DNA of 64,000 nucleotides from Tenacibaculum discolor (GCF_003664185.1 NZ_RCCS01000004.1:186001-250000), one strand, 5' to 3'. Positions 36,259 to 43,817 are shown, counted from the stretch's first letter. Program-made: numbers and translations. Notes: a model not told the origin generated them from the letters alone.

Positions 36259-36696
36259 CTACAACACTTTTTTTTTTGAGGTAGCTTTTACAATCCTACC
36301 TCCTTTTGCATATTTATAGCCTTTTTTCAAACGTCCACTAGCGGTCAATCCCTCTTTTCTTTTTGGGGCTGCCAATCCTTTTCGAGTAGGTTTGGGTACT
36401 TTAGCGCTTGCTTTGACTACACGTCCTTTGATAAAACGCCATCCTTTGCGCAAACGTCCGCAACTGGTTAAGGCTTCTTTGTAAGCTCCTGTATGTCTTG
36501 GTGCGTTGAGTCCTGTTGCATATCGTTTGACTGAAATGTTAAACGTCGTGTATTTAGGGTGGTCGTTTAAGATTTTTGAGACTCTATAAATAACCTCCGT
36601 ATTGTTTTCTTTTTTTGCCTGTGTTACTAATCTTTCTAACGTACTTCGGCTGACTTCCTTGCCGTCTAAGGCTTGAAATTTTTGTATGGTATTCAT
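36259..36696 (-). CDS. Basic repeat protein, likely N-terminal part of the ArdC/RecA protein
   Basis: 145 residues, very Lys/Arg-rich. It contains two related motifs, LTSCGRLRKGWRFIKGRVVKA and LTASGRLKKGYKYAKGGRIVKA, suited to nucleic-acid binding. The zero-frame end is ...TSKKKVL and TAG, with the three Lys encoded by the A10 run. A -1 slip there continues into SVVAPVTKTQQPAENI and then the ArdC domain. Whether both short and long products are made cannot be told from sequence. Confidence 0.65.
   Translation of the reverse strand: MNTIQKFQALDGKEVSRSTLERLVTQAKKENNTEVIYRVSKILNDHPKYTTFNISVKRYATGLNAPRHTGAYKEALTSCGRLRKGWRFIKGRVVKASAKVPKPTRKGLAAPKRKEGLTASGRLKKGYKYAKGGRIVKATSKKKVL
36268..36277 (-). 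other. A10 slippery run, candidate -1 frameshift or transcript slippage site
   Basis: Coding strand TCAAAAAAAAAAGTG. Ten A's contain the A-AAA-AAA slippery heptamer. Zero frame stops 7 nt downstream; -1 frame leads straight into the ArdC/RecA gene, which otherwise lacks an ATG. Confidence 0.6.
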
Positions 36697-36774
36697 CTTA
36701 TTTTTTCTTTTTAGCTTTTATATATATCACATAGCTGATAAGGGCTATGCCTGCAATACTTCCTAGTAGCGGTG

Positions 36775-37338
36775 CTACCTTTTTTTTTTGAGGTCAACCC
36801 CAAACTTATGGGCTAGTGCAAACACTCTCCCTGTCCAACTCGTTGCAAAGTATTGGTAGTCTTTTAAGCGTTTGTAATAGGCGAGACGTTCTTTTCCTAT
36901 GCGCTCAAAAAGCTGTTTGGCATCTACTGAGTTAATGGCTTTGATAGTGTTAGATCCTATGACATAATCTACCTGTAGGTTTTTGCCAAAGTATCGGTTT
37001 AATGAGCGTTGTACGATACCTGCGGTTACCCTTGGATTGGCGTTTATCGCATGGTCTACTATCATTTCTGCCACTGCTTGACTACGGATGCTATCGGCTC
37101 TCATTTTGTCCCAAAACTCATTTTTAAAAAGGATATGGGCTTCTACTTTGGTAAGGCTTTTCATATCGCTGATGCTTGGAGGTCTGCCTAGTATCTTTTC
37201 ATAGAATTTAGCGGAAATTCCGTGATTGGTTCCAACTCGTTCTTTTTTTGAGTTGTAGTTTCCTTTGTCGTTTTTTAGGTTTTGATACCCGCCCTCTGCT
37301 TGTTCTAAAGAGGGTTTGAATACTTCATAGCTTGCCAT
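36775..37338 (-). CDS. GH108 N-acetylmuramidase (endolysin), possible frameshifted membrane anchor
   Basis: 187 residues in zero frame. The GH108 catalytic segment is LEQAEGGYQNLKNDKGNYN (Glu15), followed by the C-terminal PG_binding_3-like part (AINSVDAKQLFERIGKERLAYYKRL, TSWTGRVFALAHKFGVDL). It cleaves the glycan backbone of peptidoglycan for virus release or entry. Zero frame ends KKKR-stop. A -1 slip on the A10 run (36780-36789) adds KVAPLLGSIAGIALISYVIY and a basic tail, ending at a TAA (36698-36700) one base before the next ATG. This added tail is a membrane helix like those on neighbouring proteins. Confidence 0.82.
   Translation of the reverse strand: MASYEVFKPSLEQAEGGYQNLKNDKGNYNSKKERVGTNHGISAKFYEKILGRPPSISDMKSLTKVEAHILFKNEFWDKMRADSIRSQAVAEMIVDHAINANPRVTAGIVQRSLNRYFGKNLQVDYVIGSNTIKAINSVDAKQLFERIGKERLAYYKRLKDYQYFATSWTGRVFALAHKFGVDLKKKR
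36780..36789 (-). other. A10 slippery run at the muramidase 3' end
   Basis: Coding strand CTCAAAAAAAAAAGGTAG. The -1 frame reads on for about 26 codons as a transmembrane helix plus KAKKKK and uses exactly the space up to the next gene's ATG. Same run length and same shift direction as at 36268-36277. Confidence 0.6.
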
Positions 37339-37362
37339 TTTCTTTTTCTTTTTCTTCTTTTT

Positions 37363-37845
37363 TTAAAATTGTACGGTTCGTGTGTTTCCTAAACTGGCTA
37401 CGTCCAGTTCAAAACGCAACGCCTTTATAAAGTCCTGTTGCTTTTTTTGAAGCTCTTCAAAAACCAACTGTCCTACGGTGAGTACTGGTAGGTTAATGTG
37501 CGTGGGTGGTAACTGGTACATACCGCCACTAGGAATGCTAATTTTGTGGGTATTCAGCTTGGTAAAGGCTAATTGTTTCCCTGTCTTCTTTTCATACACT
37601 CGTAGCTCTTTTGCGCTTATAAATCCTGTATTGATGTTCAAATGTTCTTGGGTTGGGTTTCGTAGCTGTATGTCTAGCTCTAAAGCGATGTGTTGCCATG
37701 AGAGCTGCACATTTCTAATTCCTGAAACACGAAACTGTAATTGTTCTATAATACGGGTCAGTTGGGCTTTCTTTTGGCTGATAAAAGCGGTTAGGGTTAC
37801 CAAGCCAATGCCTGTTCCAACAACCCATAACTTTCTTGTGTTCAT
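37363..37845 (-). CDS. Membrane-anchored LEA2/WHy-like protein
   Basis: 161 residues from MNTRKLWVVGTGIGLVTLTAF, an N-terminal membrane helix. The ATG at 37843-37845 is preferred to one 24 codons upstream that overlaps the preceding gene. The body resembles LEA type 2 beta-sandwich domains (IALELDIQLRNPTQEHLNI, then a lysine-rich hairpin and ISIPSGGMYQLP). The domain would face the periplasm or the virion interior. Role unknown; lies between spanin and muramidase genes. Confidence 0.6.
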   Translation of the reverse strand: MNTRKLWVVGTGIGLVTLTAFISQKKAQLTRIIEQLQFRVSGIRNVQLSWQHIALELDIQLRNPTQEHLNINTGFISAKELRVYEKKTGKQLAFTKLNTHKISIPSGGMYQLPPTHINLPVLTVGQLVFEELQKKQQDFIKALRFELDVASLGNTRTVQF

Positions 37846-37853
37846 TCTTAGTT

Positions 37854-38348
37854 TTAGGTTGTTTTGACTATTCCATAGACCATGCCTGCAAGCACTAAGA
37901 GCAGTACCCAAACCCACAAAGGCAATCGGTGTGTTGTTGTTTGCTCTTTTACCTCTTGTTTTTTCTTTTTGTGTTGGCTCGTTGATATGCTATCCCGTTG
38001 TTTGGTAACCACTTCCTTGGTAGCACCTATGGTACTGCGTATCTCAAATCCTTGGGCTTGGGTATCATAGCGAACGCTATAACTGTTTGTACCGCTTTGT
38101 TTGCTACTGGTAAAGTGTTGTAATTTTTGATTGACTAGGCTGTCTAGTAAGGTATCTCCAGTGGCAACCTTTATAAATATTTTGTCTTGAATAGCGCTAT
38201 TGATAGTGATGCTGTGTACGCTGTCTTTTTGTACATAGACACTATCCACTTGGGTTTCTAAACTATGTGTCTTACTGTGTTTGATTGTCCTACATCCTGT
38301 AATCAGTAGCAGTAAAACAACACTGAGTATTTTAAATGTCTTTTCCAT
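37854..38348 (-). CDS. Unimolecular spanin (u-spanin) candidate
   Basis: 164 residues: lipoprotein signal with LLITGC (Cys19), a periplasmic span of about 120 residues, then one C-terminal membrane helix (about 143-160, LPLWVWVLLLVLAGMVYGIV) and four final residues. An outer-membrane lipid anchor plus an inner-membrane helix in one chain is the defining u-spanin layout (as in phage T1 gp11), which fuses the two membranes at the last step of lysis. Adjacent to the GH108 muramidase, it makes a lysis cassette. Its start overlaps the preceding gene by 17 bp. Confidence 0.68.
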   Translation of the reverse strand: MEKTFKILSVVLLLLITGCRTIKHSKTHSLETQVDSVYVQKDSVHSITINSAIQDKIFIKVATGDTLLDSLVNQKLQHFTSSKQSGTNSYSVRYDTQAQGFEIRSTIGATKEVVTKQRDSISTSQHKKKKQEVKEQTTTHRLPLWVWVLLLVLAGMVYGIVKTT

Positions 38349-38679
38349 ATTTTGTGATGTATTTGTCGAGTTCTTTTTGTTGCTTGGCTACAATACTGTG
38401 TAGCTTTGTGTTCATGTGTTCTAATTGTTCGATATACTGATGTAGTGAACCGATACGAGCCATAAAATCACTTTTAATGCTTTCTATCATTTCTGCATTG
38501 ATGTCAAAGGCTCGTTTGTAATTCTCTAGCTTTTGTAAATCGGCTTTGTAGCGTCTTTCTAGGGCTAGGTTTTTAGCTTCTTGGTGGCGTATCTTCCGCA
38601 TTTTAAAGCCTGCGAAAAAGGAAAAAACCATCCCTAAGATGCCTGTAATTTTTTCCCAGTGCATGAGTATAAATTCCAT
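38332..38679 (-). CDS. Single-helix membrane protein with coiled coil (holin/antiholin or structural)
   Basis: 115 residues. N-terminal helix at about 10-25 (ITGILGMVFSFFAGF), then a basic stretch and a long coiled coil (about 35-105). In the lysis-gene neighbourhood it could be a holin-like or i-spanin-like protein, but one helix plus coiled coil also fits a virion membrane protein. Start overlaps the upstream stop as TAATG. Confidence 0.55.
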   Translation of the reverse strand: MEFILMHWEKITGILGMVFSFFAGFKMRKIRHQEAKNLALERRYKADLQKLENYKRAFDINAEMIESIKSDFMARIGSLHQYIEQLEHMNTKLHSIVAKQQKELDKYITKYGKDI

Positions 38680-39158
38680 TAGGTCGTCGTTTTATTTTTT
38701 TTCTTATCCTTGGCAATCGCATAGACAAACAGTAAGCCTAGCAGTCCCATACTGGCATAGATATAGTTGTTATCTCCTTTCTTATTAGCGGTTATCACTA
38801 CTTCTGATAGTAGTTCCGAGCTTTCCTGCAAGGTGATGGTGGCAGGTAGTTTTGAGGCTACTATTTGTAGGGTATCATAGCCCACAAAGGAAATGTGTAT
38901 CACATCGGTAGGACTGGCATACAATTGAAATGCTCCGTTTGCATCGGGCGTTGTTCCTTTTTTGGTTTGGGTATTGTACACATTGACTAGCCCTGCTTCA
39001 AAGGGTTTTCCTGTGCTTCCATTGATAATGATTCCGCTGATTAATTGTTGTGCTGTTGTATTCATCGTACATCCGCAATTTTTTTTCGTGTCAAATTCTT
39101 CTTGAGCTTGTTGGGTGTCGGGACATGCCAACCCGTAAATTGGTAAACTTGCTTCCAT
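38679..39158 (-). CDS. Carboxypeptidase-regulatory-like beta domain with C-terminal membrane helix
   Basis: 159 residues. After a Cys-containing N-terminus, residues about 40-120 form a CarboxypepD_reg-like beta-sandwich (ISGIIINGSTGKPFEAGLVNVY, ISFVGYDTLQIV) ending in LSEVVITANKK, as at the start of Bacteroidota TonB receptors. It ends with a membrane helix (about 132-150) and a basic tail. A tail-anchored beta domain could be a surface spike or a host-type mimic. Function unknown. Confidence 0.6.
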   Translation of the reverse strand: MEASLPIYGLACPDTQQAQEEFDTKKNCGCTMNTTAQQLISGIIINGSTGKPFEAGLVNVYNTQTKKGTTPDANGAFQLYASPTDVIHISFVGYDTLQIVASKLPATITLQESSELLSEVVITANKKGDNNYIYASMGLLGLLFVYAIAKDKKKNKTTT

Positions 39159-39180
39159 TGTTCTTTTTCATTTTTTTTGT

Positions 39181-39759
39181 TTAAAAGGGCATGTCTGCGC
39201 TTTGTACTCGTTGTTTAATTTGGTGATATAGTTGCCTGTCCCACGTCTCTGAAATCTCTGCTTTAAGCCAGTAGATTAAATCGTAATCGTCTGCAAGCTT
39301 TTTATCGAGCCATACTGTTGGGGTTTTGCCTCCCATCCGTTTTCTTCTGCCAAAGATTTTATACACGAGCCTAAAGTCATCGCCTGTTTGTAATTTGTCA
39401 AAGACTTGTTTTACTTTGGCTTCATCGGTGGCAGGAAGTCCAAAAGCGGTGTCGTTAAAAGCATCTAGTAAGGACTTGGCTAAAATCTTCGCTTGTTCTT
39501 TGTCTATGCTTAGCTTTCCTGTATTGATGTGTAGGTCTGCTTCGATATGGTCGTTCGCTACGTCTTGAAAGACTTCGGTTACCGCATCGGCTGATTGTTT
39601 GAGTCTTTTGTATAGGAAATACGCTACGACACTTCCGCCTGCTACTAGCAGTAGCGGTTTGTTGGCTAGTAAAAAGGCACTGGCTTCGTTGGCTTTGCTT
39701 ACCGCTTTTTTAGCGTTGTTTCGGGTGGCAACTTTCGATACACTTGTTTTCTTTTTCAT
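39181..39759 (-). CDS. Membrane protein with basic N-terminus, unknown
   Basis: From MKKKTSVSKVATRNN (ATG 39757-39759, preceded by GGAG) it is about 192 residues. An upstream ATG at 39837 is possible but overlaps another small gene. A Lys/Ala-rich start, a membrane helix (PLLLVAGGSVVAYFLYKRL) and a roughly 130-residue helical domain with IYWLKAEISETWDRQL near the end. Family not recognised. Confidence 0.6.
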   Translation of the reverse strand: MKKKTSVSKVATRNNAKKAVSKANEASAFLLANKPLLLVAGGSVVAYFLYKRLKQSADAVTEVFQDVANDHIEADLHINTGKLSIDKEQAKILAKSLLDAFNDTAFGLPATDEAKVKQVFDKLQTGDDFRLVYKIFGRRKRMGGKTPTVWLDKKLADDYDLIYWLKAEISETWDRQLYHQIKQRVQSADMPF

Positions 39760-39794
39760 CGCTTTTTTTTTCTCCTGTATCTTGTTGTTGCTTT

Positions 39795-39950
39795 CTACCT
39801 TAAAAAGCTCTTGACTGCGCCGTATTTTATCGGACATGCAAAGTAGCTTTGTGCTTCTTTATGACTGGATAGTTCTGCTAGGCGTATCAATACTTTTTCT
39901 GGTAATTTTTCTAATTGGGCGATAGCTTCTTTTTTAGTTTGTATCTTCAT
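39795..39950 (-). CDS. 51-residue protein, unknown
   Basis: MKIQTKKEAIAQLEKLPEKV begins a helical, charged peptide that stops at 39795-39797. Its ATG lies 17 bp inside the end of the coiled-coil gene, so translation could be coupled, and it ends 36 bp before the preferred start of the next gene. It fills what would otherwise be a gap in a densely packed operon. Confidence 0.5.
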   Translation of the reverse strand: MKIQTKKEAIAQLEKLPEKVLIRLAELSSHKEAQSYFACPIKYGAVKSFLR

Positions 39951-40752
39951 GGTGTTCTTGTTGTTGTTCGATAATCTGTGCTACTTGTGTGATTAAATCT
40001 TCTTGCCAGTTGTCAAGCAAATAGTTAAAAAACATCACTTGTTCGTCAGTGGCAGTGGGAAGCTTTTGTACAAAGGCTTTTTGTATGGGCGAAACATTCG
40101 GACTTGCTAACTGACTCGGGTGTCCTACGGCGTTGCCTCCTGAAGCTTCTAAGATTTTAGGAAGCATCCCGCCCAAGGTTTCCATCGTCTTTTCAAAGGC
40201 GGGCGTTTCTAAAAAGCTTTTTTTCTTCAGCAGTTCTCGCTCGACTCTGAGTTCTTCTCGTTCTTTTGCTGTCTCCAACTTAATAGTAAGTGAGCTATTG
40301 GTTTCTTCTAATACTCGGTTGCGGGAACGCAGGTCTTTGACAGTTTCTTTTAGCTCTTGTACTTGTTCTTTATAGTCTGCCGAACGTTCTGCTTGTACCA
40401 TCTTTGCCATCAGCTCTGGCGCTCCTAAAAAGGCAGTGGTGGGGTCGGTAGCATTCATATCTTGGGTTAATTTTTCTGTGAGTGTTTGTAGCGTGTGATA
40501 GGTGGTTTTGCCATCCTTGGTATAGGTTTTTTGTAGGGTAAAGACCACCGCTCCGCTAAATCCTTTTTCGGGTAAGGCTTGTAAAAATTGGGCTATCGAA
40601 CCGTATTTGCTTTCAATATCTTCTAAGGTAAAGGCGTACTTCTGTGCAGAAGTAGACTTGACAAGTTTTACGCCGTTACTCGATACCTTGATGACATGAT
40701 TGCTTCCTCCTTTTAGGTGGTTTTCTACGATGTTCGATAATTGATTATTCAC
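39934..40752 (-). CDS. Coiled-coil protein, possible scaffold or virion assembly protein
   Basis: 272 residues. A globular N-terminal part (about 1-100), a coiled coil (about 120-175, Glu/Arg/Leu-rich), then a Gly/Pro-rich link and a helical end (DEQVMFFNYLLDNWQEDLI). No family recognised. Its position next to small beta-rich proteins would suit a scaffold, but that is speculation. Confidence 0.5.
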   Translation of the reverse strand: MNNQLSNIVENHLKGGSNHVIKVSSNGVKLVKSTSAQKYAFTLEDIESKYGSIAQFLQALPEKGFSGAVVFTLQKTYTKDGKTTYHTLQTLTEKLTQDMNATDPTTAFLGAPELMAKMVQAERSADYKEQVQELKETVKDLRSRNRVLEETNSSLTIKLETAKEREELRVERELLKKKSFLETPAFEKTMETLGGMLPKILEASGGNAVGHPSQLASPNVSPIQKAFVQKLPTATDEQVMFFNYLLDNWQEDLITQVAQIIEQQQEHHEDTN

Positions 40753-41044
40753 AATATAAATACCTTACTATGGCTTTTTTAAAGGGTGTTGTTTGTACGG
40801 CTGTGAGTGCTGGGTATTCTGAAAATTCAAAGCGTATCAAGCCGTCTACAATTGGATGATTGGTGTTTACTACAAAGGGGGCTTGGGCAGTGATTCGCTG
40901 TCCTGAACCGTCTTTGATAAGCAAAGGAACGCTTAGCTCGTGTGGGTGTACCTCGAGCTTTACAACGCCTTTACAATCGTTCTTCTCGGAAAAGTTTATC
41001 TCAAAATCATCGGTAAACTGTTCGCTGTGGTATATGGTTTTCAT
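40745..41044 (-). CDS. Small beta-rich protein, possible capsid-associated
   Basis: About 99 residues from MKTIYHSEQFTDDFEINFSE (ATG 41042-41044). Alternating strands and turns, no helix or signal. Part of a run of three consecutive small beta-rich genes (40745-42123). Stop overlaps the next start by 8 bp. Family not recognised. Confidence 0.5.
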   Translation of the reverse strand: MKTIYHSEQFTDDFEINFSEKNDCKGVVKLEVHPHELSVPLLIKDGSGQRITAQAPFVVNTNHPIVDGLIRFEFSEYPALTAVQTTPFKKAIVRYLYCE

Positions 41045-41046
41045 TC

Positions 41047-41472
41047 TTAGCACTGGTTAGGGGCTTCTATCTCAAAAATGAACTCGCCACAAATGGGTCT
41101 GCTTCCTAGGGTTTCCCAACTGATAGTTACTCGTTCGTTTTTGCTTTCAAAGTCAAGCTCTTTAAAGCCCTCGTTATAGCCTCCGCTTTTGTGTTCATAG
41201 TCTTTGATGTCCGTGGTCTCCGTTAGCAAGTGTCCTCTACTGTCTTTCAGGGTAATGTCTGTTTGAGAAATCCCGAAAGGAACTAATCTCGACATGGTTT
41301 CTCCTGTGGGCATACCTGTATCCATAGGGGGCATATAGGAGATAAAATACACTCCGATTACTTTTCCTGTTGGAATGGTGTCGCTGACCTCATTTTGTAA
41401 GAGTTCTTCTGGGGGAAGATTGGTCTTTAAAAGGTCTTTGTTGATTTTTATGCGTTTGTATATCTTTTTCAT
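41047..41472 (-). CDS. Beta-rich protein, possible minor capsid component
   Basis: About 141 residues from MKKIYKRIKINKDLLK (ATG 41470-41472). After a basic N-terminus the body is strand-rich (GKVIGVYFISYMPPMDTG, VTISWETL, EFIFEIEAPNQC at the end). Its gene lies behind a strong RNA hairpin that separates it from the 195-residue candidate capsid gene. No family recognised. Confidence 0.5.
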   Translation of the reverse strand: MKKIYKRIKINKDLLKTNLPPEELLQNEVSDTIPTGKVIGVYFISYMPPMDTGMPTGETMSRLVPFGISQTDITLKDSRGHLLTETTDIKDYEHKSGGYNEGFKELDFESKNERVTISWETLGSRPICGEFIFEIEAPNQC

Positions 41473-41489
41473 CTTTGGTACTTGTGGTA

Positions 41490-41519
41490 ACACTTTGCGC
41501 TAAGACAAGCGCAAAGTGT
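41490..41519 (-). other. Strong intergenic hairpin after candidate capsid gene
   Basis: ACACTTTGCGC-taagacaa-GCGCAAAGTGT, a perfect 11-bp stem without T-run, in the 63-bp gap between 41472 and 41536. This is better suited to mRNA processing or 3'-end protection than to termination. Confidence 0.65.
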
Positions 41520-41535
41520 GGTTATAAAAATGAGC

Positions 41536-42123
41536 TTAGCGTTTTTGATAGGTGGCAAATCCTGATAAGCGTGCAGAAGCGAACAGGGCTTTTCCGTCTT
41601 CTAACGTGATTTTTGCACCTTCTGGGTATTGGATTTCGATTTCGGTAATGGTGTCGTCTTCTAACAGGGCAAATGAGCCTAATTTGAAATAGTGGTTACC
41701 GCTTTCGGTAGCGCCTAAAATGTCACAAATCGGTAGTTCAATCAGGATTTCGTTTTTTTGCTTGACTACAACCATCGATTGCATTAAGGTATTTGGAACT
41801 TTGGCAATGCTATAGGCAATGTCTTGCTCTGGTTTGTTGGCATCGTCAATGGCGCATTTAAACGTGATGCCATTGGCTACAAAGACACGTCCTTTGACTA
41901 GGGAGTTCCCATCAAAATTGGTCACGCCTCTTTTGGCTACTGACGAACCTGTTAACAGGGACACTGTACCGCCTACATCTACTTTTTTGTTGGCGTATAA
42001 AAAGCTTGGCATGGGCTTCATCGCACTAATGTTCCACTTTTCGTTTTCTTTGCGTTTGGAGTTCTTGTATTTTAAATACTCGGTTACTCGTAAATAAGGT
42101 TCTTCGTTTCTTAAAAAATTCAT
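41536..42123 (-). CDS. Candidate major capsid-like beta protein
   Basis: About 195 residues from MNFLRNEEPYLRVTEYLKYK (ATG 42121-42123). Beyond a basic N-terminal arm it is nearly all strands: GRVFVANGITFKCAI, MVVVKQKNEILIELPICDIL, GSFALLEDDTITEIEIQYP. A basic arm plus a jelly-roll-like body is common in small icosahedral capsid proteins. A stable hairpin follows the gene, as often seen behind highly expressed structural genes. No known capsid family is recognised, so this is a structural hypothesis. Confidence 0.4.
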   Translation of the reverse strand: MNFLRNEEPYLRVTEYLKYKNSKRKENEKWNISAMKPMPSFLYANKKVDVGGTVSLLTGSSVAKRGVTNFDGNSLVKGRVFVANGITFKCAIDDANKPEQDIAYSIAKVPNTLMQSMVVVKQKNEILIELPICDILGATESGNHYFKLGSFALLEDDTITEIEIQYPEGAKITLEDGKALFASARLSGFATYQKR

Positions 42124-42240
42124 CTTTTTCTTTTTTTTTCTCACTAAGTGAGCTTTAGCATTACTTTGATACGTTTGTATCTACTGGTTTTGGTTTCACT
42201 GAATACCTCGTTCTTTTTTCGAGGCTATTTTTGTTTTTTT

Positions 42241-42666
42241 TTAACTATTAAAATCTTCTACGGTTTCGTAGGAAATATCTTCGGAAATTCCATCGTAGTT
42301 AGGACTGGTGTAACTTGATAAAAAGTCGGTGCTATCTAGCGCAAAGGGTTCGTTCCAATTGTCATAAGGAGATCCTAAAGCGGAATGTAATAGCGGGTTG
42401 TTTTGTAACTTTTCATCCAACAGTTCTTTGACGAGTTCGCCTGTTTGGGTGACGGCGGTTCCCATTGCCATGTCTTGTGCAATGGCTTTGCCTGTGGTTT
42501 TCCTGTCTAAATAGGCTGCGCCTACGACGCCTGCCAAGGCTAACATGCCTTTTTTGAGCTTGGTGTTTTGCATCGGTAGCTTTTTAGCGGTTACACGTGA
42601 AAGCATTGCGCCTGCACTCATACTTAGCAAACTGACTACCGAGTTTTCTATTGATTCTTTTCTCAT
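42241..42666 (-). CDS. Membrane protein with Gly/Ala-rich helices
   Basis: 141 residues. Hydrophobic Ala/Gly stretches at about 10-25 and 40-55 (GMLALAGVVGAAYLD), followed by an acidic, non-helical C-terminus (SEDISYETVEDF). Starts 4 bp after the preceding stop. Possible virion membrane protein; function unknown. Confidence 0.55.
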   Translation of the reverse strand: MRKESIENSVVSLLSMSAGAMLSRVTAKKLPMQNTKLKKGMLALAGVVGAAYLDRKTTGKAIAQDMAMGTAVTQTGELVKELLDEKLQNNPLLHSALGSPYDNWNEPFALDSTDFLSSYTSPNYDGISEDISYETVEDFNS

Positions 42667-42669
42667 CGT

Positions 42670-43092
42670 TTATTTTTTTTGTGTCATTACGTACATGCCT
42701 CCTAACAATACGAGTATGCCTGCTCCAACTCCTACATACAACAGCGTGTTGTCTTTTTTAGGGGCTTGTTGTGTTTGTAATTGTAGCTGCATCATTTTTA
42801 CCAAGTTGTCGACCGAGGTTTGCTGTGCTTGTGCTTGTTGTTCTAACTTGGCTATTAGCATCGGGGCAATGTCCTTGGTTTCTCCATTGGCTTGTTGTAC
42901 ATAGACTGGTTTTCCGTTTCGGGCTTGTTCTATTTGCGACCATGTTCCGCCAACGGTATTGATTATCCCCATCAGGTTCGCTCCGTCCCAAAATCCATGA
43001 AGTCCGCTTGCCTGTAGTTTAGAAAGTGCTTGGCTTTCTAAGGCTTCTTCTTGTTCGGCAAGCAATAGGTGTGTTTGTAACAAATTCATCAT
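42670..43092 (-). CDS. Tail-anchored membrane protein
   Basis: 140 residues. N-terminal helical part with FWDGANLMGIINTVGGTW, a Gln-rich coiled coil (about 80-112), then a C-terminal membrane helix (LLYVGVGAGILVLLGGMYVM) and QKK. Shares the C-terminal anchor design with several neighbours. Unknown family. Confidence 0.58.
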   Translation of the reverse strand: MMNLLQTHLLLAEQEEALESQALSKLQASGLHGFWDGANLMGIINTVGGTWSQIEQARNGKPVYVQQANGETKDIAPMLIAKLEQQAQAQQTSVDNLVKMMQLQLQTQQAPKKDNTLLYVGVGAGILVLLGGMYVMTQKK

Positions 43093-43100
43093 TCTTAGTT

Positions 43101-43811
43101 TTATACACTTACGGACTTCACCGTTTTGTGGGTTGGACTTCTTTTATTGAGATAGACGACTGCGCCTAACAGTGCAATACCTCCTAATATCAGCGGTGCG
43201 TTTTCTTTGGCGATTCCTGCAATGCGTTTCTTGTTGGCGTTGCTGACCTCGGCGGGTGTCGCATTAGCTGCTTGGGCTTTTTCATGGTCTCTTTCTGCTT
43301 TATACTTTGCAATTTTTTGTTTGACTTGGACAATGCTTTGTTTAATGGCATTGAGTTTTTGTTGGTTTGCTTTAATGACTGCATTGGCTTCTTTGATACC
43401 TTGGGTCTGTTGACGTTCCAAGGTTTGAAAAGCGCCTTTGATATGTCCTAGGGACTTTTCTGCATTGCGCAAACTTTCTTCGGCTTTTTTTCTTTTGGAG
43501 ACTGCGCCGTTACACCAAGCGCCTAAGCCTAACGCATCGGCGATGCCTTCTTCTTGGGCTAATTGTTGTTGTTCGGTTTTTATGGCTTGTTCTAAGCGCC
43601 GTACTTCTTTTTTAAGGCTTTCCCATTCGGCGGCTTGTCGTCCGTTTTGGAGTGCCTTGTATTTGTTGTCCCATTCGGCTTTTTGCGCCCATACGCCTTT
43701 GGCTTGGTTGTTCAATCGACTGGCAATTCCATTGGAGGGACAAAAGCCGTCGAACCAACCATACAGCCCATACGGAACATGCGTGCCTATGGTGTCAAAT
43801 TCTTCATTCAT
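43101..43811 (-). CDS. Tail-anchored coiled-coil membrane protein
   Basis: 236 residues. N-terminus YGLYGWFDGFCPSNGIASR, a second conserved-looking patch LGLGAWCNGAVSKRKK near 95-110, long coiled coils (about 50-90 and 110-190), then a membrane helix (APLILGGIALLGAVVYLN) and a basic tail. The gene ends 9 bp before the next start. Unknown family. Confidence 0.58.
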   Translation of the reverse strand: MNEEFDTIGTHVPYGLYGWFDGFCPSNGIASRLNNQAKGVWAQKAEWDNKYKALQNGRQAAEWESLKKEVRRLEQAIKTEQQQLAQEEGIADALGLGAWCNGAVSKRKKAEESLRNAEKSLGHIKGAFQTLERQQTQGIKEANAVIKANQQKLNAIKQSIVQVKQKIAKYKAERDHEKAQAANATPAEVSNANKKRIAGIAKENAPLILGGIALLGAVVYLNKRSPTHKTVKSVSV

Positions 43812-43817
43812 AACTTT

